A DNA stretch of 64,000 bases, taken from assembly GCA_002706265.1 (NCBI GenBank), contig PAKU01000015.1, forward strand, positions 1 through 64,000. The letters are read 5' to 3'. The stretch comes from Polycyclovorans sp. (lineage in GTDB: Bacteria; Pseudomonadota; Gammaproteobacteria; Nevskiales; Nevskiaceae). The translations under genes and the position numbers were made by a program. The notes under the pieces were generated by a model. The model had not been told where the DNA came from and did no database searches. It worked only from the letters and a program-made list of their open reading frames with translations. Below, one piece after another: positions 1 to 8,503 of this stretch (the first letter of the stretch is position 1; each line of letters begins with the position of its first letter).

Positions 1-66
1 GGTGCCGGTGCCGGTGCCGGTGCCGGTGCCGGTGCCGGTGCCGGTGCCGGTGCCGGTGCCGGTGCC
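1..66 (+). repeat. (GGTGCC)n hexanucleotide tract, 11 perfect units
   Basis: Eleven uninterrupted GGTGCC units run from the first base, followed by an imperfect unit (GGTGCA). The tract continues out of the window on the left. In the reading frame of the acyl-CoA dehydrogenase it encodes alternating Gly-Ala. Because the unit is 6 bp, gain or loss of units would change linker length without shifting the frame. Confidence 0.95.
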
Positions 67-213
67 GGTGCAGACGATGCGCTGTTCTACGAGGGCAAGC
101 TGCGCGCGGCGCGCTACTTCTTCCGCTACGAACTGCCCCGCGCCGCGCATCAGGCCGAACTGCTGCTGCGCCTCGATGACACCTGCCTGACGATGCCGGT
201 CGCCGCGTTCTGA
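1..213 (+). CDS. acyl-CoA dehydrogenase, C-terminal fragment (5' end outside window)
   Basis: Frame 1 reads a Gly-Ala repeat and then a segment with GKLRAARYFF, ELPRAAHQAE and LLRLDDTC before the TGA at 211-213. From family knowledge this matches the extreme C-terminal helical domain of the large (about 600 aa) acyl-CoA dehydrogenases, which oxidise acyl-CoA to enoyl-CoA using FAD. The catalytic core lies upstream of the window. The Gly-Ala stretch probably forms a flexible linker, often Ala/Gly-rich in this family, between the core and the last helical bundle; its length and perfect repetition are unusual. The overlapping Val-Pro reading of the same DNA is a shadow frame. Confidence 0.8.
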   Translation, partial: GAGAGAGAGAGAGAGAGAGAGAGADDALFYEGKLRAARYFFRYELPRAAHQAELLLRLDDTCLTMPVAAF

Positions 214-215
214 CC

Positions 216-232
216 CGCGCCCACGGGGCGCG
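216..232 (+). terminator. possible terminator hairpin after acyl-CoA dehydrogenase
   Basis: Three bases after the stop codon a 7-bp perfect stem (CGCGCCC / GGGCGCG) closes a 3-nt loop. There is no following T-run, so intrinsic termination is uncertain. It sits between the end of the + strand gene and the convergent glycosyltransferase, where a terminator would be expected. Confidence 0.35.
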
Positions 233-351
233 ATGATGCGGGGGCGGGCTATCGTCCCCCGTTACGCACGTGACGCGGCGACGACTGAATCAACGGACTT
301 GATCAATGCCGGCCCTACTGCAGCCGCGACCTCCTCGAACCGCAAGCAGAA

Positions 352-1569
352 TCATGATTTATTCCGATGATTTTCCATGGCTTTGCGGAACAGTTGCATA
401 TAAGAATCTGCAACGCTCGAGATGTGAAACCGCTGCCCGGTTTCCCGGGCTGCAGCTGAATAACGTGCACGCCGATCTGGGTCGTCTTTCAGAGCGTGAA
501 TCGCATTGATCCAGCGATCATCGTCGTCAGGCAGAAGCAGTCCGTTTACATCATCGGTGATCAATTCTCGAGAATAACCCCGATTGGGCGCTATTACACA
601 CCCCCCGCGGGCCAGAATCTCCATCAAACCCCAGTTTGCCACCCCGAAACGCAATGGGTAAAGAAAAAGGTCTATTGACGAAATCATTTCACCAAATTGG
701 TCGTAAGGCAGCTTTCCGGGAAATTCAATGACCTGCGCTCGGGGATACAACCTCAACAGGTGATCCCGAAAATTTTCGACTTCACCTTTGTAACGGCGTT
801 GCACCCATTGCGACTCATAGCCATAAGTCGAAGCATTCGGGTCACCCAAGGCGATGAAGCGAGCGTCCATGCCCTCGCCAACCAGCCGATCCACCAAGCG
901 TATAAACGTATCGATTCCCTTCGCATTGGACATATCGCGTGCAGAGAATCCAATCGTGAATCGAGGGTCAGACCGAGGTCGTGGCGACGGCGGAGCGATC
1001 TCGAAACCCTCGAACTGCACCTCGATGCGCCCCTGAAGCTCCTTGGGAAACATCGCCTTGGCGTGGAGGCTCGGTGTGATCGTCAAATCGCTCTTCAGAA
1101 CCTGGTGAAAGTGCAGCATTTCCATGTTCCGGTCCCCGAGTCGCTGGGCCTGATCAGGCGGATAGGCCTCATCCCAACCGTGAGCCCGATAGCTTGGAAA
1201 CTCGATATAGCTGACAATCGTCGCATCAATCTCGTCATAAAGGAAATGCGGCGCGCCCCAAAGCGAATGCGCAAATATGACATCGATCTTCTTCTTTTTT
1301 CTGATCTCGCGCAGCGCTGCCAATATTCCCCGACTGATCCGTGCCGAGCGCTCAACTTTGTCTGAATAGTAATAGCTTTGAGGCCCAACAATTTTACCGT
1401 CGGGCTTGAAAGCCAGCAGGTTAGGCACCAGATGACAGTTCGAGGCGCGATATCCAGTCGTTGTCAAAAAATATGTTTCAGCCAGCCCCTCGCGGCGGAG
1501 ATACTCACACATCAAACCATGTTGTCCGGGGTATACGGCCCCGACGAAAACGATGACCGGTCGCTTCAC
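352..1569 (-). CDS. glycosyltransferase, GT4-like (GT-B fold)
   Basis: Predicted protein of about 405 aa. The C-terminal half has the hallmarks of a GT-B retaining glycosyltransferase: a stretch with FGVANWGLMEILARGG, then APNRGYSRELI and NGLLLPDDD, the usual donor-binding E-x7-E-like region of GT4 enzymes. The N-terminal half starts with VIVFVGAVYPGQHG, an acceptor-domain Rossmann strand with a Gly-rich turn. Start: an upstream TTG at 1602 gives 11 more residues, but the GTG at 1569 begins right at the first beta strand and has an AGG-containing stretch upstream. The DNA looks clearly poorer in GC (long AT-rich runs) than both neighbours, and no other polysaccharide gene is nearby, suggesting transfer or an orphan. 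Sugar donor and acceptor cannot be read from the sequence. Confidence 0.72.
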   Translation of the reverse strand: MKRPVIVFVGAVYPGQHGLMCEYLRREGLAETYFLTTTGYRASNCHLVPNLLAFKPDGKIVGPQSYYYSDKVERSARISRGILAALREIRKKKKIDVIFAHSLWGAPHFLYDEIDATIVSYIEFPSYRAHGWDEAYPPDQAQRLGDRNMEMLHFHQVLKSDLTITPSLHAKAMFPKELQGRIEVQFEGFEIAPPSPRPRSDPRFTIGFSARDMSNAKGIDTFIRLVDRLVGEGMDARFIALGDPNASTYGYESQWVQRRYKGEVENFRDHLLRLYPRAQVIEFPGKLPYDQFGEMISSIDLFLYPLRFGVANWGLMEILARGGCVIAPNRGYSRELITDDVNGLLLPDDDDRWINAIHALKDDPDRRARYSAAARETGQRFHISSVADSYMQLFRKAMENHRNKS

Positions 1570-1615
1570 GCTGCACCCTGTTTCGACGTATTGGACGCAC
1601 AATCACGAAACCGCA

Positions 1616-4600
1616 TCACGCCACCTCAAAACCGACCAGCAAATCATGCGCTTCCACGGTGAGGCCCGGTTTGGCAATGACTTCGGCGATGACGCCGTCG
1701 CGTTCGGCACGCAACTGCGTCTCCATTTTCATGGCTTCGAGTGACAGCAGCGGGTCGCCCTTTTTTACTTTTTGCCCCGGCTTGACCGCGACGGTGGCGA
1801 TCATGCCCGGCATTGGCGCGCCCACGTGGGCCGGGTTGCCGTCTTCAGCCTTGCGCGCGGCCTCGGCCACCTTGGCCCCGGCGCGCGGAACGCGCACGGT
1901 GCGCGGCTGGCCGTTGAGTTCGAAGAACAGCTTGACCTCGCCTTCGGCATTGGCCTCGGCCTGCCCGGAGAGCTTGATGATCAGCGTCTTGCCCGGCTCG
2001 ATCTCGACGGCGGTTTCCTCACCTTCGGCCAGACCGCTGAAGAACACCGGCGTGGGGATGGCCGACACGTCGCCGAACTCGCCCTGATGCTTGACGAAGT
2101 CGGCGTACACCTTGGGATACAGCAGGTGGCTGGACAGTTCGGCATCGCTGGCGGGCGCTTCGGCGCCCTCCGACAGCGCCGCGCGCGCGGCGTCCAGATC
2201 CACCGGCGGCAGCAGCGCACCGGCACGCCCGTTCAGCGGCTCGGCGCCGGCCAGCACCTTGGCCTGCAAGGCGGGCGGGAAGCCGTCAGCCGGAAAGCCC
2301 AGTTCGCCCTTCATCAGCGACACCACCGAGTCGGGGAAGGCGATTTCACGCTCCGGGTCGAGCACCGCCTCGGCGGTCAGGTCGTTGGCCACCATGAACA
2401 GGGCCATGTCGCCGACCACCTTGGAGGTGGGCGTGACCTTGACGATGTCGCCAAACAACTGGTTCACCGTGGCGTAGGCGCGGCTCACCTCGGGCCAGCG
2501 GCCTTGCAAGCCCAGGCCGCGCGCCTACTCGCGCAGATTGGTGTACTGGCCGCCGGGCATCTCGTGGCGGTACACGTCGGCGGTGCCGGAGCGGATGTCG
2601 GACTCGAACGGCGCGTAGTAACGGCGCACGCCTTCCCAGTACTGCGAGATGGCCTGCAGGGCATCCAGTGACACGCCGGGATCACGCAGCGAGCCGGCCA
2701 GCGACGCCGCAATGGCGCCGAGATTGGGCTGCGAGGTGAGCCCGCTCATGCTGTCGAGCGCGCCATCCACGGCATCGCAGCCGGCATCGATGGCGGCCAG
2801 CACGCTGGCCGCGCTGATGCCGCTGGTGTCGTGGGTGTGGAAATGGATCGGCAGGTCGATCTCGTGCTTGAGCGCGCTCACCAGCGCGTGCGCGGCGTGC
2901 GGCTTGCAGACGCCGGCCATGTCCTTGATGCCGATGATGTGCGCACCCGCCGCCTTCAGCTCGCGGGCCATGCGCAGGTAGTAGTCGAGGTTGTACTTGG
3001 GCCGCTTGGCGTCGAACAGGTCGCCGGAATAGCACAGCGCGGCTTCGCACAGCGCGCCGGTTTCCAGCACCGCATCCATCGCCACGCGCATGTTGTCGAC
3101 GCTGTTCAGCGAGTCGAAGACGCGGAACAGATCAATGCCGCCGGCGTGCGCCTGGTGCACGAAATGGCGCACCACGTTGTCGGGGTAGTTGGTGTAGCCG
3201 ACGGCGTTGGAAGCGCGCAGCAGCATCTGCAGCAGGTGGTTGGGCATGGCCGCGCGCAGCGTTTCCAGCCGCGCCCAGGGGTCTTCCTTCAGGAAGCGCA
3301 TGGCCACGTCGAAGGTGGCGCCGCCCCAGCATTCCACTGAGAACAGCCCCGGCAGCAGGCGCGCGTAGTAGGGCGCGATGACGGCCAGGTCGTGGGTGCG
3401 CATGCGGGTGGCGAACAGCGACTGGTGCGCGTCGCGCATGGTGGTGTCGGTGAGCAGCACCTGCGGCTGCTCCAGCATCCAGTCGGAAAAGCCCTTGGCG
3501 CCCAGTTTGAGCAACTTCTGGCGATGGCCGTCGGGTGCCGGTGCGTTGAGATCGCACTTGGGCTTGATGGGCTTTTCGGGCGTGGGCGTGACCTTCTGGC
3601 GCCCCTTCATCTCGGGGTTGCCGTTGACGATCACCTCACCCATGAAGCGCAGCAGCTTGGTGGCGCGGTCGCGACGCGCGGTGAACTCGAACAGCTCGGC
3701 GGTGTCGTCGATGAACCGGGTGGTGGCCTCGCCGGACTGAAACGTCGGGTGATTGATCACGTTTTCAAGAAACGCCAGGTTGCTCGACAGCCCGCGGATG
3801 CGGAACTCGCGCAGCGCCCGGTCCATGCGGCGAATTGCCTCGCTGGCCTGCGGGGCCCAGCAAGTCACCTTGACCAGCAGCGAGTCGTAATAGGGCGTGA
3901 TGACCGCTCCGGAATACGCGGTGCCGCCGTCCAGCCGCACCCCAAACCCTGAGGCGCTGCGGTACACGCCCAGGCGGCCGTAGTCCGGCTGAAAGCCTTT
4001 TTCGGGGTCTTCGGTGGTGACGCGGCATTGCAGCGCGTGGCCGTGCATGACGATGTCTTTTTGCGCGGGCACGCCGCATTCGTCACTGCCGATGCGCGCG
4101 CCTTCGCTGATGTGAATCTGCGCCTTGACGATGTCGATGCCGGTGATTTCTTCGGTCACCGTGTGCTCGACCTGGATGCGCGGATTGACCTCGATGAAGT
4201 AGAACGCGCCGCTGTCGGCATCGACCAGAAATTCCACCGTGCCGGCGTGGGTGTAGTTGACCTCGCGCCCCAGCTTCAGCGCCGCGTTGCACATGGCCTC
4301 GCGCTGTTCCTGGGTGAGAAAAATGGCGGGCGCGCGCTCGACGACCTTCTGGTGACGGCGCTGTACCGAGCAGTCACGCTCAAACAGGTGCACCAGCTGA
4401 CCGTGCGTGTCGCCCAGCAACTGCACCTCGACGTGACGGGCGCGTTCCACCAGCTTTTCGAGATACACCTCGTCATTGCCGAAGGCGCTCTTGGCCTCAC
4501 GACGCGCCACCGGCACGGCGGCATCCAGCTCATCTTCGGTACGCACCACGCGCATGCCGCGACCGCCACCGCCCCAGCTCGCTTTGAGCATCAGCGGATA

Positions 4601-5065
4601 GCCGATCTCTTCGGCCACCTTGCGGCACTCCGCCGCATCTGTGGGCAGCGCGGCGCTGGCCGGCATGGTCGGCACGCCCGCTTTCTCGGCTGCCTTGCGT
4701 GCCGCAATCTTGTTGCCCAGCGTGCGCATCACCTCAGGCTTGGGGCCGATGAAGTTGATACCGGCCGCGGCGCAGGCGTCGGCGAAGTCCGGGTTCTCAG
4801 ACAGAAATCCGTAACCGGGGTGAATGGCATCGACGCCCGATGCCTTGGCCACCTCGATGATGTCGTCGATGGCCTGATAGGCCGCGATGGGCTTGGCCCC
4901 TTCGCCGACCATGTAGCTCTCGTCGGCCTTGAAGCGGTGCAGCGAAAACCGATCTTCCCGGGCGTAGATGGCCACGGTGCGGATGTCCAACTCGGCCGCC
5001 GCGCGCATGACACGAATGGCGATTTCAGACCGGTTGGCGACCAGCAGCTTGCGAATCGGTTGCAT
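1616..5065 (-). pseudogene. pyc: pyruvate carboxylase interrupted by an in-frame TAG
   Basis: Reading from ATG at 5065 (AAGGGGAAG ribosome site just upstream) gives a full-length pyruvate carboxylase of about 1,149 codons, the usual family size. Order: biotin carboxylase (about residues 1-470; ATP-grasp loop WGGGGRGMR, EVNPRIQVEH), carboxyltransferase (about 540-840; TDTTMRDAHQS, ECWGGATFD, HFHTHDTSG), then biotin carrier domain with biotinyl Lys at codon 1113 in EAMKM. Codon 847 is TAG (2525-2527), between ...QYTNLRE and ARGLGLQGRW; homologues have Gln (CAG) here, so it looks like a single C-to-T change. No frameshift separates the halves. Termination would give an 846-residue product lacking the carrier domain, so no working anaplerotic carboxylase (pyruvate to oxaloacetate). 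Sequencing error or suppression remain possible. Confidence 0.85.
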
Positions 5066-5188
5066 CAGCTTCCCCTTGGGTATGGCGTGTTGTGGCGCGT
5101 TGCCGCGCTGCTTGAACTCACGTTGACACCGGGAATCTACCGCAATCCGCCGCCACCAACCCATGGGGGCGCACTGGGCTGCATTTTC

Positions 5189-5207
5189 TAGACGACTGGT
5201 CTACTAT
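5189..5207 (+). promoter_or_regulatory. NemR-like operator overlapping a -10 element of the TetR gene
   Basis: TAGACGACTGGTCTA (5189-5203) is an inverted repeat with TAGAC/GTCTA half-sites, of the type described for NemR boxes (established knowledge, recalled). It overlaps TACTAT at 5202-5207, a plausible -10 hexamer that ends only 7 nt before the ATG of the regulator. A repressor bound here would block its own promoter and might also affect the divergent pyruvate carboxylase gene. Confidence 0.6.
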
Positions 5208-5214
5208 TCGCTAC

Positions 5215-5838
5215 ATGAGCCTCGCCCACTCCCCGCCCCGCCTCGCCCGCCGCCCCGCCGCCGAAACCCGCGAGCGCCTGCTGGAACACGGTGCCGAGTT
5301 GTTCAATTCGCAGGGCTACAACACCACCGGCATCAATGCCATCGTGCAGGCTGCGGGCGTGCCCAAAGGCTCGTTCTATCACTACTTCGCCAGCAAGCAG
5401 GACTTCGGTCTGGCGGTCATCGATCGCTTTGATGCGCACTACCGCAACAAGCTCGGCGCCGCGCTGGATGCGCCCCACACGCCGCCGCTGGACCGGTTGC
5501 GCCGCTATCTGGAATCCGGCATGCGCGAGATGATCGACGCCGACTTCTGCAGCGGCTGCCTGATTGGCAACCTGGGCCAGGAGCTTGCCGGCCGCGACCC
5601 GGCGTTCCGGCTACGGCTGGAACAGGTGTTCAGCGGCTGGGCCGCGCGTTTCACCGCCTGCCTGGACGAAGCCCGCCAGCGGGGCGACGTCACCGCGGCG
5701 GCCACGACTCGCGAGCTTGCCGAGTTTCTGCTGTCGGGCTGGGAGGGCGCACTGATGCGCGCCAAGGTCACCCACAGCACCGCGCCACTGCAGGCGTTCA
5801 TCACGCTTTATTTCTCGCAGGTGCTGCGCCATGTCTGA
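5215..5838 (+). CDS. TetR/AcrR-family repressor, NemR/AcuR-like
   Basis: 207 aa. The N-terminal TetR helix-turn-helix occupies about residues 17-65: TRERLLEHGAELF, GYNTTGINAIVQAAGV, KGSFYHYFASKQDF. The ligand domain holds FCSGCLIGNLGQE, the Cys-containing signature of the NemR/AcuR/YcdC-type subgroup; in E. coli NemR cysteines sense electrophiles, so a reactive-electrophile sensor is plausible (inference). It lies directly upstream of an old-yellow-enzyme gene and a quinone-oxidoreductase-like gene, the typical NemR-NemA arrangement, and has a matching palindrome at its own promoter. The start ATG at 5215 is the first in frame; no Shine-Dalgarno is visible, but a -10 hexamer sits 7 nt upstream, consistent with a leaderless message. 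Confidence 0.85.
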   Translation: MSLAHSPPRLARRPAAETRERLLEHGAELFNSQGYNTTGINAIVQAAGVPKGSFYHYFASKQDFGLAVIDRFDAHYRNKLGAALDAPHTPPLDRLRRYLESGMREMIDADFCSGCLIGNLGQELAGRDPAFRLRLEQVFSGWAARFTACLDEARQRGDVTAAATTRELAEFLLSGWEGALMRAKVTHSTAPLQAFITLYFSQVLRHV

Positions 5839-5874
5839 GCCGCGCCTGCCCCTGATCACCACGCTGGAGTCTGC

Positions 5875-6969
5875 ATGAACGCCGCTGCCTCGCCGCTGTT
5901 CCAACCCTTACAGATGGGCGCCCTGCGGCTGCCCAACCGCATCGCCATGGCGCCCCTGACCCGCAACCGCGCCGGCCCCGGCAACGTGCCGCAGGCCATG
6001 AACGTGGCGTACTACCGCCAACGCGCCAGCGCCGGGCTGATCATCTCCGAAGCCACCCAGATCTGCCCCGAGGGGCTGGGCTATCCCAATACGCCGGGCA
6101 TCCACAACAAGGCCCAGGTGGCGGGCTGGAAAGACGTGACCGATGCCGTGCACGCCGCCGGCGGTCGCATCGTGATGCAGCTTTGGCACGTGGGGCGCAT
6201 TTCGCATCCCAGCCTCCAGCCCGACGGCAAGCTGCCGGTGGCGCCCAGCGCCGTCAGGCCCGCGGGCAAGGCGATGACCTTCGCCGGAATGCAAGACTTC
6301 GTCACACCCCGCGCACTGGAAGCCGACGAGATCCCCGGCATCATCGAGCAGTACCGCCGCGCGGCCGAGAACGCCCGCCGCGCCGGTTTTGATGGCGTCG
6401 AAGTGCATAACGCCAATGGTTATCTGCTGGACCAGTTTCTGCGTGATGGCACCAATCAGCGAACCGACGACTGGGGCGGCGCTCTGGAAAACCGCATGCG
6501 CCTGCCCATCGCCGTGCTCGAAGCGGTGATCTCGGTGTGGGGTGCCGACCGCGTGGGCATCCGCCTGTCGCCCAGCGGCACCATGAACGACATGCACGAT
6601 TCCGACCCTGAAACCACCTTCGGCACCTTCATCGAGCGCCTGAGCGGCTACGGCCTGGCCTATCTGCACCTCATGGACCCCAGCCAAAGCGACCTGCGCC
6701 ATGGCGCGCAGCCCCTGCCCGCGCACGGCTTCAGGGCGCGCTATCCGGGCGTGATGATGGTCAACACCGAGTACGACGGCGCCAAGGCGCACGCCGCGCT
6801 GGCGCAGAACGAGGCCGACCTGGTGTCTTTCGGGCGGCTGTTCATCGCCAACCCCGACCTGCCCGCGCGACTGGCGCAGAACGCGCCGCTCAACACCCCC
6901 GATCCCGCCACCTTCTATGGCGGCGATGCCCGGGGCTACACCGACTATGCCCCGCTGTCCGCCCCATAA
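5875..6969 (+). CDS. nemA: alkene reductase, old yellow enzyme family (NemA-like)
   Basis: 364 aa, normal for the family. An FMN-dependent TIM barrel reducing activated C=C bonds (and often N-ethylmaleimide, nitro-esters or quinones) with NAD(P)H. Visible signatures: start of barrel PLQMGALRLPNRIAMAPLTR, YYRQRAS..GLIISEA, QLWHVGR, and the substrate/FMN-binding pair in EVHNANGYLLDQF (His-Asn), followed by NQRTDDWGG and the C-terminal phosphate-binding SFGRLFIANPDL. It starts 36 bp after the TetR regulator, so the two are probably co-transcribed and induced by electrophiles. The exact physiological substrate is unknown; the symbol is given by family resemblance. Confidence 0.88.
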   Translation: MNAAASPLFQPLQMGALRLPNRIAMAPLTRNRAGPGNVPQAMNVAYYRQRASAGLIISEATQICPEGLGYPNTPGIHNKAQVAGWKDVTDAVHAAGGRIVMQLWHVGRISHPSLQPDGKLPVAPSAVRPAGKAMTFAGMQDFVTPRALEADEIPGIIEQYRRAAENARRAGFDGVEVHNANGYLLDQFLRDGTNQRTDDWGGALENRMRLPIAVLEAVISVWGADRVGIRLSPSGTMNDMHDSDPETTFGTFIERLSGYGLAYLHLMDPSQSDLRHGAQPLPAHGFRARYPGVMMVNTEYDGAKAHAALAQNEADLVSFGRLFIANPDLPARLAQNAPLNTPDPATFYGGDARGYTDYAPLSAP

Positions 6970-6987
6970 CCACAAGAGGAGATTCTT

Positions 6988-7974
6988 ATGAGCCGTGTCG
7001 TCCGTTTCCACCAGACCGGTGGTCCCCAAGTCCTGAAGATCGAGCAGCGTGAGGTCGGCGCCCCCAGCGCAGGCGAACTGCGCATCAAGGTCGAGGCCAT
7101 TGGCCTCAATCGCGCCGAAGCCGCCTTCCGGGCCGGCATGTACCTGGAAGCCCCCAACCTGCCCTGCGGCATCGGCTACGAAGCCTCGGGCATCGTCGAA
7201 GCGGTGGGCGACGACGTCACCGACTTCAAGGCGGGCGACGCCATCTGCGTGATCCCGGCCTTCTCGATGAACACCTACAGCGTGTACGCCGACCAGACCC
7301 TGGTGCCCGCCTACGCCTGCACCCAGCGGCCCAGTGGTCTGGACAAGATCGAAGCGGCATCAATCTGGATGCAGTACCTGACGGCCTACGGCGCGCTGAT
7401 CGACATCGCAAAACTCGGCAAAGGGGACTTCGTCATCATTCCGGCGGCGTCCAGCAGCGTGGGGCTTGCGGCCATCCAGATCGCCAACTACGTGGGCGCC
7501 ACCCCCATCGCCACCACGCGCGGCCAGAGCAAGGTCGCCGCCCTGAAAGAAGCCGGCGCCAAGCACGTGATCACCGGCGACCAGGACCTGGTTGCCGAAG
7601 TCATGCGCATCACCGACGGCAAGGGCGCGCGCGTCGCGTTCGACCCGGTTGGCGGCCCCACCGTTGCAAAACTGGCAGACGCCACCGCCGTCGGCGGCAC
7701 CATCTTCCTGTATGGCGCCCTCGAACCGCAGATCACACCGCTGCCGCTGGTGGCCGCGCTCAACCGGGCCATGACCTTCAGGGGCTACACCCTGTTCGAA
7801 ATCGTCGGCGACCCCGTGCGCTTCGCCGCCGGCAAGAAATTCGTCGCCGACGGCCTGAGCAAAGGAGCGCTCAAACCCAAGGTCGCCAAGACGTTCACGC
7901 TGGACCAGATTGTCGAGGCGCACACCTACCTCGAATCGAACCAGCAGGTCGGCAAGGTCGTCGTCACCACCTGA
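6988..7974 (+). CDS. zinc-independent medium-chain dehydrogenase/quinone oxidoreductase-like
   Basis: 328 aa MDR-superfamily protein preceded by a good AAGAGGAGA ribosome site. The N-terminal GroES-like fold shows GEL.IKVEAIGLNRAEA and GYEASGIVEAVG; the nucleotide-binding fold has IIPAASSSVGLAAIQIAN (variant AxxSSVG instead of GxGxxG, typical of quinone oxidoreductases) and an FDPVGG strand. The structural zinc cysteines are absent, matching NADPH:quinone reductase/crotonyl-reductase-like members. It is the third gene after the NemR-like repressor, separated by 18 bp from nemA, and most likely acts on reactive carbonyls or quinones in the same response (inference). Confidence 0.85.
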   Translation: MSRVVRFHQTGGPQVLKIEQREVGAPSAGELRIKVEAIGLNRAEAAFRAGMYLEAPNLPCGIGYEASGIVEAVGDDVTDFKAGDAICVIPAFSMNTYSVYADQTLVPAYACTQRPSGLDKIEAASIWMQYLTAYGALIDIAKLGKGDFVIIPAASSSVGLAAIQIANYVGATPIATTRGQSKVAALKEAGAKHVITGDQDLVAEVMRITDGKGARVAFDPVGGPTVAKLADATAVGGTIFLYGALEPQITPLPLVAALNRAMTFRGYTLFEIVGDPVRFAAGKKFVADGLSKGALKPKVAKTFTLDQIVEAHTYLESNQQVGKVVVTT

Positions 7975-7981
7975 CGCAAAA

Positions 7982-8013
7982 GCCCCGCCTCTTGTTGCTT
8001 CGAGAGGCGGGGC
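7982..8013 (+). terminator. strong hairpin between the nemA operon and tRNA-Arg
   Basis: An 11-bp perfect stem (GCCCCGCCTCT / AGAGGCGGGGC) closes a 10-nt loop five nucleotides after the oxidoreductase stop. There is no clean T-run afterwards. TACAAT at 8021-8026 follows immediately and is a plausible -10 for the tRNA. Confidence 0.7.
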
Positions 8014-8046
8014 GGTGCGCTACAATCCGCGCCGGCAACACGCAAT

Positions 8047-8123
8047 GCGCCCGTAGCTCAGCTGGATAGAGTATTGGTTTCCGAAACCAAGGGTCACAGG
8101 TTCGAATCCTGTCGGGCGCACCA
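8047..8123 (+). tRNA. tRNA-Arg(CCG), CCA encoded
   Basis: A 77-nt cloverleaf: acceptor stem GCGCCCG pairs with CGGGCGC, discriminator A, then encoded CCA (8121-8123). The anticodon stem TTGGT/ACCAA encloses the loop TTCCGAA with anticodon CCG at 8081-8083. The T-loop GTTCGAATCC is standard. A TACAAT -10 lies about 20 nt upstream. The 3' end serves as the left boundary of a repeat-flanked toxin-antitoxin module. Confidence 0.97.
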
Positions 8124-8230
8124 AATCAATGACTTACGACTCTCAAATCGCCCCGATGAGTCGTTTCTTCAAAAAGCAAAGGGTCAGTCCATGCAGATGG
8201 GGTGACCCTTTTCTTCATCCGGGCACAAAT
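8106..8230 (+). repeat. left 125-bp direct repeat (att-like), includes tRNA-Arg 3' end
   Basis: This segment is nearly identical to 9160-9285 (only a handful of differences and one 1-nt insertion). It begins inside the T-arm of tRNA-Arg and extends through both downstream hairpins to GGGCACAAAT. The repeat offset is 1,054 bp. The part inside the tRNA (8106-8123) is the likely recombination core, as in tRNA-targeting integrative elements. Confidence 0.92.
8136..8212 (+). terminator. tandem terminator hairpins after tRNA-Arg
   Basis: First hairpin: ACGACTC (8136-8142) pairs with GAGTCGT (8158-8164) and is followed by TTCTTC. Second: AAGGGTCA (8179-8186) pairs with TGACCCTT (8203-8210) and is followed by TTCTTC, a good intrinsic terminator for the tRNA transcript. 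Both are repeated in the right-hand copy. Confidence 0.75.
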
Positions 8231-8456
8231 CAGGATCTGGGCATTAATGCCCACGCAGTGCCCTAGAAATGCCCAGCATTTTGGGGACGGCGAAATTTGA
8301 CCATTTCCTTCGTGCCTTGGGGCCGATAACTTTGGCCCAGCCGCATAGCTGCCGCTCCTTCGCTTCGGCAGGATGCACCAACCTCGCGGCTGCGCTCCGG
8401 GAAGATGCCTGTTGCCGAGATGTCGTCTTGTCACACGCATGACGGCGCTCACACTT
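8231..8456. other. gene-free interval upstream of the TA promoter
   Basis: No supported coding region on either strand. It holds a perfect 14-bp palindrome GGGCATTAATGCCC (8239-8252) nested in a longer inverted repeat (CTGGGCATT at 8237-8245, AATGCCCAG at 8268-8276). The remainder shows no recognisable similarity by eye. Confidence 0.5.
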
Positions 8457-8485
8457 CGACCTATAATCGAACCGAATTTAGGTCG
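8440..8485 (+). promoter_or_regulatory. promoter and operator of the Phd/RelE module
   Basis: A consensus TATAAT -10 (8462-8467) has a weak TGACGG -35 16 bp upstream. The inverted repeat CGACCTA (8457-8463) / TAGGTCG (8479-8485) brackets the -10 and the expected start site, the usual placement of an autoregulatory antitoxin operator. Confidence 0.65.
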
Positions 8486-8503
8486 CAGTGAACGAGGTGC
8501 CCA

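Noticed and set aside
2..190. Frame with Val-Pro repeat at the window start
   Set aside because: It is the shadow of the (GGTGCC)n repeat; the real frame gives Gly-Ala and continues into acyl-CoA dehydrogenase sequence.
1772..5191. Long plus-strand frames opposite pyruvate carboxylase
   Set aside because: They mirror the GC-rich coding strand and have His/Gln/Arg-rich shadow composition without motifs.
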